NCBI GenBank assembly: GCA_003134505.1
Contig: PLBK01000023.1
Span: 24,567 to 64,576, forward strand
DNA from: Actinomycetota bacterium
GTDB taxonomy: Bacteria; Actinomycetota; Thermoleophilia; Gaiellales; Gaiellaceae
DNA length: 40,010 nt
Reading direction: 5' to 3'
A model generated the notes under the pieces. That model saw only the letters and a program-made list of their open reading frames with translations, had not been told where the DNA came from and searched no databases. Position numbers and translations under genes: made by a program. Shown in pieces: positions 1 to 7,347 of this stretch; the first letter of the stretch is position 1; each line of letters opens with the position of its first letter.

Positions 1-1266
1 GGCGTGGCGGGAGAGGGCCGGCAGGCGATGGCCGAGCTCGGCGGCGAGGCCCAGGCGACCGTCATCGGCCACGAGACCCGGCTGCCGGCCCCCAACGCCG
101 CGTTCGCGAACGCGATGCTCTGCCACGGGCTCGACTTCGACGACACGCACTCCGCCTCGGTCAGCCACGTCTCGACCGTCACGTGCCCGACGGCCCTCGC
201 GGTCGGCGAGGCGCAGGGGCTGCCCGGGAGCGACGTGCTGGCGGCGATCGTCGGCGCGGCCGAGGTGATCACCCGGATCGGTGGGGCCGCATCGGGCCTC
301 TTCCACGCGCGCGGCTTCCACCCGACGGCGATCTGCGGGATCTTCGGCGCCACGTGCGCCGCCGCGCGGCTGACGGGAAGCGACTCACGCACGGCCGCGA
401 GCGCGCTCGGCATCGCCGGCTCGATGGCGTCAGGCCTGTTCGCGTACCTCGAGGACGGGACGGCGACGAAGCCGATCCACCCGGCCTGGGCGGCGCACGG
501 CGGCGTCCTCGCCTCGCGGCTGGCGGCGCTCGGCGCCGAGGGCCCGCCGTCGGTGATCGAGGGCAAGTTCGGGCTCTACCACGCCTTCCTCGGCGCCGAG
601 CGAGGCTCGATCGACATCGACTCGCAGCTGGCCGACCTCGGCTCGCGCTGGGAGACGCCGCGCATCGCCTACAAGCCGTTCCCGGTCTGCCACTTCATGC
701 ACGGCTCGCTCGGCGCCGCCGCCGACGTGCTCGCGGGTCGAACCCTCTCGCCGGAGGAGATCGCCGCGGTCGTCGTCACGGTGCCGGCGGCCGGCGTGTC
801 GCTCGTCCTCGAGCCGGCCGACAAGAAGAGGCTGCCGCGCTCCGACTACGAGGGCAAGTTCTCGCTCCAGTACGCCGTCGCGTCGATGCTCCTCCGCGGC
901 CACGTCTCCGTCTCGGACTTCACGGACGACGCGATCGCCGACCCGGCCGTCCTCGCCGTGGCCGCGAAGGTCATGTACGAGACGCCCGACTATCCGACCT
1001 ATCCGCAGGCGTTCCCCGGCGGCGTGCGCGTGACGCTGACCGACGGCACGACGCTCGAACGGGACTTCCCGTTCCAGAAGGGCGGCCCCGAGAACCCGAT
1101 GTCGGCCGACGAGGTCCGCGAGAAGTTCCGCGCCAACGCGGAGCTGGCCCTGCCGGTCGACGCCGTGGACGCCCTCGAGCAGGCGATCCTGGCGTTCGAG
1201 CAGCAGGACGACCTGGCGGCCGCGCTCGCGCCGCTCACGGCCGTGAAGGAGCCGGTCGCGGCGTGA
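1..1266 (+). CDS. MmgE/PrpD family protein (5' end outside window)
   Basis: The reading frame is open from the first base, and homologues carry about 50 more residues before the first visible motif, so the gene begins upstream of the window. The visible 420 residues are typical of the MmgE/PrpD fold (2-methylcitrate dehydratase, cis-aconitate decarboxylase, iminodisuccinate epimerase). They include the segment LPAPNAAFANAMLCHGLDFD near residue 28, the DDTHSASVSHVS stretch with its conserved His and Asp, and a C-terminal lid region with KPFPVCHFMHGSLGA. The family adds or removes water or epimerises small polycarboxylates, usually in the cytoplasm without a metal. Its stop codon overlaps the start of an acyl-CoA dehydrogenase (GTGA), so it is the upstream part of a short acyl-CoA catabolic operon. 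The exact substrate cannot be read from the sequence, because the family is often mis-assigned as methylcitrate dehydratase. Confidence 0.85.
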   Translation, partial: GVAGEGRQAMAELGGEAQATVIGHETRLPAPNAAFANAMLCHGLDFDDTHSASVSHVSTVTCPTALAVGEAQGLPGSDVLAAIVGAAEVITRIGGAASGLFHARGFHPTAICGIFGATCAAARLTGSDSRTAASALGIAGSMASGLFAYLEDGTATKPIHPAWAAHGGVLASRLAALGAEGPPSVIEGKFGLYHAFLGAERGSIDIDSQLADLGSRWETPRIAYKPFPVCHFMHGSLGAAADVLAGRTLSPEEIAAVVVTVPAAGVSLVLEPADKKRLPRSDYEGKFSLQYAVASMLLRGHVSVSDFTDDAIADPAVLAVAAKVMYETPDYPTYPQAFPGGVRVTLTDGTTLERDFPFQKGGPENPMSADEVREKFRANAELALPVDAVDALEQAILAFEQQDDLAAALAPLTAVKEPVAA

Positions 1267-2438
1267 GCGTGGCCGAGTCGACGGCCGAGCAGCAGGAGAT
1301 CGTCGCCGCCGTCCGCGAGTTCGTCGACCGCGACGTGATCCCGGTCGCCTCGGAGCTGGACCACCGCGACGAGTTCCCGACTGCGCTCGTCGAGACGATG
1401 AAGCAGATGGGCCTGTTCGGGACGACGATTCCCGAGGAGTACGGCGGCCTCGGGCTCGGCCTCGACACCTTCGCGCTGATCCTGATCGAGCTCTCGCGCG
1501 GCTGGGTGACGCTGCCCGGGATCATGAACGGGAGCTTCATCGGCTCCTGGATGCTCCGGATGCACGGCACCGAGGAGCAGCGGCGGACCTGGCTGCCGAA
1601 GCTGGCCTCCGGCGAGATCCGGGCGGCGTTCTCGATGACCGAGCCGCACGCGGGCTCCGACGTCCAGTCGATCCGCACGACCGCCGTCCGGGACGGCGAC
1701 GAGTACGTGATCTCGGGTCAGAAGATGTGGGTCACGAACGGCTGGCGCTCGGGGATGATCATGCTGCTCACGAAGACCGATCCGTCGGCTGTGCCGGCTC
1801 ACACGGGCATGACGGGGTTCATCGTCGAGAAGGAGCCGGAGACCGAGCCGCCCGGCCTGCAGATCCCGATGCCCGGGCTGAAGAAGCTCGGCTACAAGGG
1901 CGTCGAGTCGACCGAGCTCGTCTTCGACGGGTTCCGTGTGCCGGCAGCGAGCGTGCTCGGCGGCGAGGCGGGCGTCGGGCAGGGCTTCAAGTACTTCATG
2001 AGCGGCATCGAGGTCGGGCGCGTCAACGTGGCTGCACGCGGGGCCGGCATCGCCCGGGCCGCGCTCGACGACGCGCTGAGCTACGCGAAGGAGCGCGAGG
2101 CGTTCGGCAAGCCGATCGCGAGCCACCAGGCCGTGCAGCTCATGCTGGCGAAGATGGCGACGCGCGCCGAGGCGTCGCGCCTGCTCGTCGTGCAGGCGGC
2201 GCAGGCGAAGGCGCGCGGCGAGCGGGCCGATCTCGAGGCCGGCATGGCCAAGTACTTCGCCACCGAGTCCGCGCAGGAGAACGCGCTCGACTGCATGCGC
2301 ATCCACGGCGGCTACGGCTACTCGCTCGAGTTCCGCCCCGAGCGCTACTACCGCGACGCGCCGCTGCTCCTGATCGGCGAGGGGTCGAACGAGATCCAGC
2401 AGCTGATCATCGCCCGCCGACTGCTCGAGCGGGCCTGA
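1263..2438 (+). CDS. acyl-CoA dehydrogenase
   Basis: A 391-residue FAD-dependent acyl-CoA dehydrogenase, which introduces an alpha-beta double bond into an acyl-CoA and passes electrons to ETF. The usual N-terminal helical, middle beta and C-terminal helical domains are all present. Recognisable parts are PEEYGG (58-62), the FAD/substrate motif SMTEPHAGSDV (124-134), WVTNG (156-160) and the C-terminal RIHGGYGYSLEF. Glu373 in IGEGSNEIQ sits at the canonical catalytic-base position (Glu376 of medium-chain enzymes), and the helix-G position is Gly252. The GTG start at 1263 overlaps the preceding TGA; the frame stays open further upstream only inside the previous gene, so that extension is spurious. 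The next gene overlaps its stop (TGATG). Chain length and substrate are unknown. Confidence 0.93.
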   Translation: MSVAESTAEQQEIVAAVREFVDRDVIPVASELDHRDEFPTALVETMKQMGLFGTTIPEEYGGLGLGLDTFALILIELSRGWVTLPGIMNGSFIGSWMLRMHGTEEQRRTWLPKLASGEIRAAFSMTEPHAGSDVQSIRTTAVRDGDEYVISGQKMWVTNGWRSGMIMLLTKTDPSAVPAHTGMTGFIVEKEPETEPPGLQIPMPGLKKLGYKGVESTELVFDGFRVPAASVLGGEAGVGQGFKYFMSGIEVGRVNVAARGAGIARAALDDALSYAKEREAFGKPIASHQAVQLMLAKMATRAEASRLLVVQAAQAKARGERADLEAGMAKYFATESAQENALDCMRIHGGYGYSLEFRPERYYRDAPLLLIGEGSNEIQQLIIARRLLERA

Positions 2439-3601
2439 TGGACTTCTCGATCCCGCCGGAGCTGGACGAGATCCGCGCCGCCGTGCGCGAGCTGTGCGAG
2501 GGATTTCCGGGCGAGTACTGGCGCGGGCTCGAGCCCGACCGCTATCCCGAGGAGTTCGTTCGGGCGCTGACCGAGCACGGCTGGCTGGCCGTGCTGATCC
2601 CGGAGGAGTACGGCGGCGCCGGGCTCGGGATCACCGCGGCGAGCGTGATCCTCGAGGAGATCAACGCGTCCGGCGGCAACTCCGGGGCCTGCCACGCGCA
2701 GATGTACACGATGGGCACGATCCTGCGCCACGGCTCGGACGAGCAGAAGCAGCGCTACTTGCCGAAGATCGCCGCGGGAGAGCTCCGCCTGCAGGCCTTC
2801 GGCGTCACCGAGCCGACCGTCGGCTCCGACACGACGCGGATCCAGACCACGGCGGAGCGCGCCGAGGGCGGCTACGTCGTCCGCGGCCAGAAGATCTGGA
2901 CGTCGCGGGCGCTCCACTCCGACCTGATGCTGCTGCTCGCGCGCACCACGCCGCTCGAAGAGGTCGAGAAGCGCACCGAGGGCCTGTCCACGTTCATCGT
3001 CGACATGAAGCAGGCGCTCGCCGACGGGACGATGACGATCCGCCCGATCAAGACGCTGATGAACCACGCGACCACGGAGATCTTCCTGGACGGCGTCGAG
3101 GTGCCCGCCGACGCGCTCGTCGGCGAGGAGGGCAAGGGGTTCCGCTACATCCTCGACGGCATGAACGCGGAACGGATCCTGATCGCGGCCGAGTGCATCG
3201 GCGACGGGCGCTGGTTCACGGACAAGGCCGCTGCATACGCGTCCGAGCGGGTCGTGTTCGAGCGGCCGATCGGATCGAACCAGGGGGTCCAGTTCCCGAT
3301 CGCCCACGCCTACGCGGCCATCCAGGCCGCCGACCTGATGCGCTACAAGGCCGCCTGGCTGTTCGAGCAGGGCCTGCCCTGCGGGGCCGAGGCGAACATG
3401 GCCAAGTTGCTCGGCTCCGAGGCGTCCTGGGCCGCCGCGAACGCCTGTCTGGACACGCACGGCGGCTTCGGCTTCGCGGAGGAGTACGACGTCGAGCGCA
3501 AGTTCCGCGAGACGCGCCTGTACTCGATCGCCCCGGTCTCGAACAACCTCGTGCTCGCGTACGTCGGCCAGCACGTGCTCGGCATGCCGCGCTCGTATTG
3601 A
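2438..3601 (+). CDS. acyl-CoA dehydrogenase, IVD/LCAD-type catalytic base
   Basis: A second 387-residue acyl-CoA dehydrogenase whose ATG shares one base with the stop of the first. It has PEEYGG (55-60), GVTEPTVGSDT (122-132), KIWTS (152-156) and DTHGGFGFAEEY (339-350). The usual catalytic Glu near the C-terminus is missing: the segment reads LYSIAPVSNN (361-370), which puts Pro366 there. Instead, helix G carries Glu245 in GMNAERILIA, matching the position of Glu254 in isovaleryl-CoA dehydrogenase, where the base is known to have moved. It is therefore probably active and may prefer a branched or longer acyl chain, possibly acting as partner or second enzyme beside the first dehydrogenase. 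The stop codon lies inside the operator-like region of the following toxin-antitoxin pair. Confidence 0.93.
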   Translation: MDFSIPPELDEIRAAVRELCEGFPGEYWRGLEPDRYPEEFVRALTEHGWLAVLIPEEYGGAGLGITAASVILEEINASGGNSGACHAQMYTMGTILRHGSDEQKQRYLPKIAAGELRLQAFGVTEPTVGSDTTRIQTTAERAEGGYVVRGQKIWTSRALHSDLMLLLARTTPLEEVEKRTEGLSTFIVDMKQALADGTMTIRPIKTLMNHATTEIFLDGVEVPADALVGEEGKGFRYILDGMNAERILIAAECIGDGRWFTDKAAAYASERVVFERPIGSNQGVQFPIAHAYAAIQAADLMRYKAAWLFEQGLPCGAEANMAKLLGSEASWAAANACLDTHGGFGFAEEYDVERKFRETRLYSIAPVSNNLVLAYVGQHVLGMPRSY

Positions 3602-3624
3602 TATTGCTTTGATATCATCTCAGA
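3598..3624 (+). promoter_or_regulatory. putative promoter/operator of the toxin-antitoxin operon
   Basis: TTGATAT occurs at 3598-3604 and again at 3609-3615. The second copy extends into the perfect palindrome TGATATCA (3610-3617), so TGATAT (3599-3604) and ATATCA (3612-3617) also form inverted half-sites. FitA and VapB ribbon-helix-helix antitoxins bind short A/T-containing inverted repeats of this kind before their own genes. TATCAT (3613-3618) is a plausible -10 box six bases before the GTG start at 3625, which suggests a leaderless transcript. The TGA stop of the preceding gene lies in the same site. This is inferred from sequence only. Confidence 0.5.
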
Positions 3625-3876
3625 GTGGCCGCATTCCACGTCCGCGACATCCCGCCTGAGCTCCTGGAGCGCCTCCGGGAGCGCGCAGCTGCGGAGGGTC
3701 GATCCATGAATGCAGAGATCCTGACCATTCTCGGTCGAGACCTGGCGCGCCGGAGCCCGGACGAGCTGATGCAAAGCATCCGCGAACGCAGCCGGCGGAT
3801 ATCGCTGTCGCCGAGCGCCCCCAAGCCAGAGGATCTGATTCGGGAGGCGCGGGATTCCCGCTACGGCGGTCCTTGA
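3625..3876 (+). CDS. FitA/VapB-like ribbon-helix-helix antitoxin
   Basis: An 83-residue protein beginning AAFHVRDIPPELLERLRERA after the initiator. This is the classic FitA-type ribbon-helix-helix: a short beta strand (FHVRDI) that inserts in DNA, followed by two helices ending RSMNAEILTIL (about 27-38). The basic, Ser/Pro-rich C-terminal half (about 45-83) would wrap and inhibit the toxin. The GTG start gives the normal N-terminus and lies directly after the operator-like repeats. Its last 23 bases overlap the toxin frame, a usual arrangement in VapBC and FitAB operons. The complex would repress its own promoter. Confidence 0.85.
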   Translation: MAAFHVRDIPPELLERLRERAAAEGRSMNAEILTILGRDLARRSPDELMQSIRERSRRISLSPSAPKPEDLIREARDSRYGGP

Positions 3877-4282
3877 CGCGAGCACCGTCGTCCGCGCGCT
3901 CATCCTTGTCGACGACGGAGCCACCGCGCGGGAGTGGCTGGATGCGGTTGCACACAGGCGTGTGACCGCGTTCGCGCCGGATCTGATCTACCTCGAGGCC
4001 GCGAACGCTCTCGCGGGGTACGTTCGGAACGGCGACATCGGCGCCGACGAGGCGACTGCCGCCCTGACGGACATTCTCGACATCCCGTTGGAAGCTCACC
4101 CGGATCGACTGCTCGCCCGGTCGGCGCTCGCACTGGCGATCACCCGCCGGATCAGCGCCTACGACGCTTCCTATCTCGCGCTGGCACTCGGCACCGATGC
4201 GATCCTCGTCACTGCCGACCGCCGCCTGGCCGAGCAGGCAGAGCGAAGCGCGCTGCTGCCGGACGAAGGCCCGCCGGGCTAG
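3854..4282 (+). CDS. VapC/FitB-like PIN-domain toxin, probable ATT start
   Basis: A PIN-domain ribonuclease toxin of 142 residues if read from ATT at 3854. The four conserved acidic positions of the metal site are present: Asp8 (VLDAST), Glu48 (YLEAANAL), Asp104 (AYDASYLAL) and Asp122 (TADRRL). No ATG, GTG or TTG exists in frame between the upstream TGA (3836-3838) and a GTG at 3962, and starting at 3962 would delete the first catalytic Asp and strand 1. ATT at 3854 stands six bases after CGGGAGG (3841-3847), an excellent Shine-Dalgarno, and gives the usual N-terminus MPATAVLDAS. Rare-codon initiation could keep toxin synthesis below antitoxin synthesis. The alternatives are a sequencing error or an inactivated start. 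The stop TAG shares CTAG with the convergent lipoprotein gene. Confidence 0.8.
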   Translation: MPATAVLDASTVVRALILVDDGATAREWLDAVAHRRVTAFAPDLIYLEAANALAGYVRNGDIGADEATAALTDILDIPLEAHPDRLLARSALALAITRRISAYDASYLALALGTDAILVTADRRLAEQAERSALLPDEGPPG

Positions 4283-5109
4283 GCCGGGCAGTCGCGGGCG
4301 ACCTGGGTCAAGATCGCGCGCCAGCGCGCGAGACTCCGGACGTACATCGAGACGTTCACGTAGGCGTCGCCGCACTTGAACTGGTACGAGTCGTCTCCCG
4401 TGTTGGCCACGAAGTGAGGCCCGCGGATCCGCGGCCCGACGTCCGTCTCGAGACCGCTGGCGATCGCACGGCCTTCCTGCGACTTCGACGAGACCACGTC
4501 GACCACGGCCGTCTGCCCCACCCCCCGGCTGCGGTACCAGATCCGGACAGTCGGTCCGGGATCGATCGGCGGCGCGCCACGGGTGACCTGCAGATCAAAG
4601 CGAACCAGCCCGGCCAGGCGCGCGCCCGGGTCCGGTACGTCGAAATCCACGGCGTTGCGGACTTCGCTCACCCTCTCGAAGTGGTCGGTCGTGACCGAGA
4701 ATCGCGTCGGCAACCGGGCGGGCATTCCCGCCGGGCGCTTCACGCGAGTCGGCTTCTCGAGCGCCCGGTCGACGTCCGAGCGGCTGACGCCGTAGAGGTG
4801 CTCGACGTACGTCCATGCGTCGTCGGAACTCGGGAAGTGATCGAACGTCCCGAGCGCCCCTTCCGCAGGAGAGACGTCGTACAGATCGCGATCGTGAAGC
4901 AGCTTCCGGTCAGGCTGGCGTCCGAGCGCGAGCGCGGTCTCGCTCGACCCCGAGTCGCGCCAGACCTGCACCCGCAACTTCGAACTGTTGACCAGCACAG
5001 CGTGATCGACCACCGCGTTCGGCTTCGCGCTCGACCCGCCGCAGCCGGTGATGCCGAGGCCAACCGTCAGCGCCGCAACGGCGCCGAGCGCTAGACGAGT
5101 TGATCCCAG
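4279..5109 (-). CDS. predicted lipoprotein of unknown function
   Basis: I do not recognise a family. The frame encodes a clear lipoprotein signal: a short basic start, the hydrophobic stretch LALGAVAALTVGLG and the lipobox ITGC followed by GGSS. The mature domain of about 250 residues is soluble and has two further cysteines (FKCGDAY and RDCPA at the end) that could pair once exported. No ATG, GTG or TTG lies close upstream in this frame. CTG at 5109 is the only initiator giving a proper signal peptide, so the start is uncertain. The beginning overlaps the last 19 bases of the epimerase-fusion gene, suggesting coupled translation. The stop overlaps that of the convergent toxin gene. It would be anchored to the outer face of the membrane. 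Confidence 0.65.
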   Translation of the reverse strand: MGSTRLALGAVAALTVGLGITGCGGSSAKPNAVVDHAVLVNSSKLRVQVWRDSGSSETALALGRQPDRKLLHDRDLYDVSPAEGALGTFDHFPSSDDAWTYVEHLYGVSRSDVDRALEKPTRVKRPAGMPARLPTRFSVTTDHFERVSEVRNAVDFDVPDPGARLAGLVRFDLQVTRGAPPIDPGPTVRIWYRSRGVGQTAVVDVVSSKSQEGRAIASGLETDVGPRIRGPHFVANTGDDSYQFKCGDAYVNVSMYVRSLARWRAILTQVARDCPA

Positions 5110-7277
5110 CGCAACGCCGGCGCGTCGGGAACCGCCAGCGCGACCGCCTGCGAGGCGAACATCGTCACCCAGGTGTTCAGGTGCACGTCGGGCGAGCCGG
5201 GCTGGTACGGCATCGCCAGCATCCCGCCGTGCTCGCGGGCGACCTCGAGCAGCCGCTCGATCGCCCGGTCGACCGCCGGAGAGCGCATCCCGAGCAGAAG
5301 CGCCATGCGGACGGCCTGCGAGGTGACGTCGAGCTGCTCGATCGGCTCGGGCCGGCCGACCGCCCTCGGCAGCCCCCCGCTCTGCAGCTGGTGCGTCCAC
5401 ACCCACTGGACGGCGGCGCGCGAGCGGTCGATCGCGTCCTGGTCGCCGGTCGCCGAGCCCCACATCCACAGCCCTTCGGCGCCGTACATGTGCGGATGCA
5501 GCATCGTCACGTCGCTCTCGGGATCGGTCGGCATGTGCCCGTCCGGGCCCTGCACCGCCCTGATCGCCTCGATCAGCCTGGCCGCCTGCTCCTCGCGCCC
5601 GGCGAGCAGGAACGCCTGGACGAGCTTGGCCAGGTGCACGACCCCGCGCGTCGACCAGTTCGTGCGCTCCGACCGGGGGCCGCTCGACGAGACTGGCCCG
5701 AGCTCCGTGGAGAGCTCGGTGTCGAGCAGGTCGACGAGCTCGAGCCCCGTCGCGACGTACGTCTCGTCCTCGACGCGGCGGCCGAAGGACTGGAGGCCGG
5801 CGGCGATCATCCCCAGGTCGAACAGGTAGACGGCATCACCGTCCCAGCCGTCCCTCGCCGCGAGCCGGCCCTGCCGCACGCGTCCGACGAGCCAGTCCGC
5901 CGCACGGCGCCCGACCTCGATCTCCTCGGGAGCGAGCGCGTCGCGCGCAGCGATGTGGGTCAGCGCGTAGCCGGTGATCTCGGCGTAGTCGTACGCCTTC
6001 TCACCGCTCGCGAGCTCGACCCAGGCGGCGAATGCCCCGCTCGAGCTCTGGCAAGCCCCCGACGAGATCCAGCGGGCGAGCCCGTCGGCCGTCCAGCGGA
6101 TCACCTCGGGATCGATCCGGGCCGGCGCTCCCGGGCCGGAGCCGGACGGACGGCCGGGGCCGAGCGAGCGGGCGGCGAGGATGTCGACGATCTTCTTCGC
6201 CGCGTGGCCGTCTCCGTACGGGTTGCTCGAGCGCGCCATCGCCTGGTAAGTCTGCTCGTTGCCGAGCAAGGACGTCGCCCAGCTCTCGAGCGCGTGCCCG
6301 TCGGTGCCGACCAGCACGGCGTTTCCGGCCTCGACGCTCTCGGGACGCTCCGTCGTCCCACGGATGACGATCACGGGCTTGCCGAGCGCCGTCACCTCCT
6401 CCTGGAGCCCGCCGGAGTCGGTGATCACGAAGTGGCTGCGCCGGAGCAGCCAGACCATGGGCTGGTAGTCGAGCGGGTCGAGCAGGCTGATGTTGGCCAC
6501 GTCTCCGAGCGCCGTGTGAACGGGCCCACGCACCTTCGGGTTCCGGTGCACCGGGATCACGATCTGCACCTCGGGATGGCCCTCGGCGACCGCCCGGAGC
6601 CCGAGGCACACGTCCTGGAGCGCTTCCGGCGTCATCTCGCGCCGGTGCATGGTGGCCACGATCACGCGCTTCCCGTTCAGGCCGAGCCCGGCAAGCACCG
6701 CCGTCTTGTCGGCGTCGAAGGGCATCTCCGCCACGGCGTGGAGCGCGTCGATGACGGTGTTGCCGGTCACGTAGACGCGGTCCTTCGACACGCCCTCCCG
6801 GTAGAGGTTCTGCGCGCTCGACGGCGTCGGCGCGAAGTGGACGTCCGCGAGCACGCCTGCGACACGCCGGTTCATCTCCTCGGGCCACGGGTCGTGCTTG
6901 TTGAACGTGCGCAGACCGGCCTCGACGTGGCCGATCTTCCAGCCCTGCTGGAACGCGCCGAGCGCGCCGGCCATGGTCGTCGTCGTGTCGCCCTGGACGA
7001 GCACCCAGTCGGGACGCTCCTCCTCGAGGATGGGACGGAGCCCGTCGATCACGGCGACGGTGACGTGGTTCAGCGACTGGGCGTGCTTCATGACGTTCAG
7101 GTCGTGGTCGGGCTCGATGCCGAACAGGTCGAGCATCTGGTCGAGCATCTCGCGGTGCTGGCCCGTCACGCAGATCCGGGACACGAAGGTGTCGGACCGC
7201 CGCTCGAGCTCCCGGATGACGGGCGCGAGCTTGATCGCCTCCGGGCGCGTGCCGAAGATCGTCAGGACCTTGATCAT
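5091..7277 (-). CDS. UDP-GlcNAc 2-epimerase (non-hydrolysing) fused to alpha/alpha-toroid-like domain
   Basis: A 728-residue protein with two parts. Residues 1-370 are a complete WecB/MnaA-type epimerase interconverting UDP-GlcNAc and UDP-ManNAc: FGTRPEAIKLAP (8-19), QGDTTT with Asp97, HVEAGLRT with Glu119, PWPEEMNR with Glu133, TGNTVIDA (171-178), His211 in MHRRE, PVHRNP, and TDSGGLQEE (286-294). After a Gly/Pro/Ser linker (371-387) comes about 340 residues of amphipathic helices rich in Trp and aromatic residues (WVWTHQLQSGGLPRAVG, HPHMYGAEGLWMWG). This looks like an alpha/alpha toroid as found in glycoside hydrolases and terpene-cyclase-like folds. The domain identity is an inference; ordinary epimerases end near residue 370-390. 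A glycosyltransferase lies upstream, so cell-envelope glycan synthesis or trimming is likely. Confidence 0.88.
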   Translation of the reverse strand: MIKVLTIFGTRPEAIKLAPVIRELERRSDTFVSRICVTGQHREMLDQMLDLFGIEPDHDLNVMKHAQSLNHVTVAVIDGLRPILEEERPDWVLVQGDTTTTMAGALGAFQQGWKIGHVEAGLRTFNKHDPWPEEMNRRVAGVLADVHFAPTPSSAQNLYREGVSKDRVYVTGNTVIDALHAVAEMPFDADKTAVLAGLGLNGKRVIVATMHRREMTPEALQDVCLGLRAVAEGHPEVQIVIPVHRNPKVRGPVHTALGDVANISLLDPLDYQPMVWLLRRSHFVITDSGGLQEEVTALGKPVIVIRGTTERPESVEAGNAVLVGTDGHALESWATSLLGNEQTYQAMARSSNPYGDGHAAKKIVDILAARSLGPGRPSGSGPGAPARIDPEVIRWTADGLARWISSGACQSSSGAFAAWVELASGEKAYDYAEITGYALTHIAARDALAPEEIEVGRRAADWLVGRVRQGRLAARDGWDGDAVYLFDLGMIAAGLQSFGRRVEDETYVATGLELVDLLDTELSTELGPVSSSGPRSERTNWSTRGVVHLAKLVQAFLLAGREEQAARLIEAIRAVQGPDGHMPTDPESDVTMLHPHMYGAEGLWMWGSATGDQDAIDRSRAAVQWVWTHQLQSGGLPRAVGRPEPIEQLDVTSQAVRMALLLGMRSPAVDRAIERLLEVAREHGGMLAMPYQPGSPDVHLNTWVTMFASQAVALAVPDAPALRWDQLV

Positions 7278-7347
7278 GGACCGGGATTCAGGAGGATCGA
7301 CAGATCGGGCAAGACAACCGTCCTGCGGGCCGATTCTAACGCGCTGA

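Noticed and set aside
183-1262. N-terminal extension of the first acyl-CoA dehydrogenase by 360 codons
   Set aside because: It runs inside the MmgE/PrpD gene in another frame and is Arg-rich; the family start fits GTG 1263.
3962-4282. Toxin starting at GTG 3962
   Set aside because: That start would remove the first catalytic Asp and strand of the PIN fold, whereas the upstream frame encodes the exact missing N-terminus.
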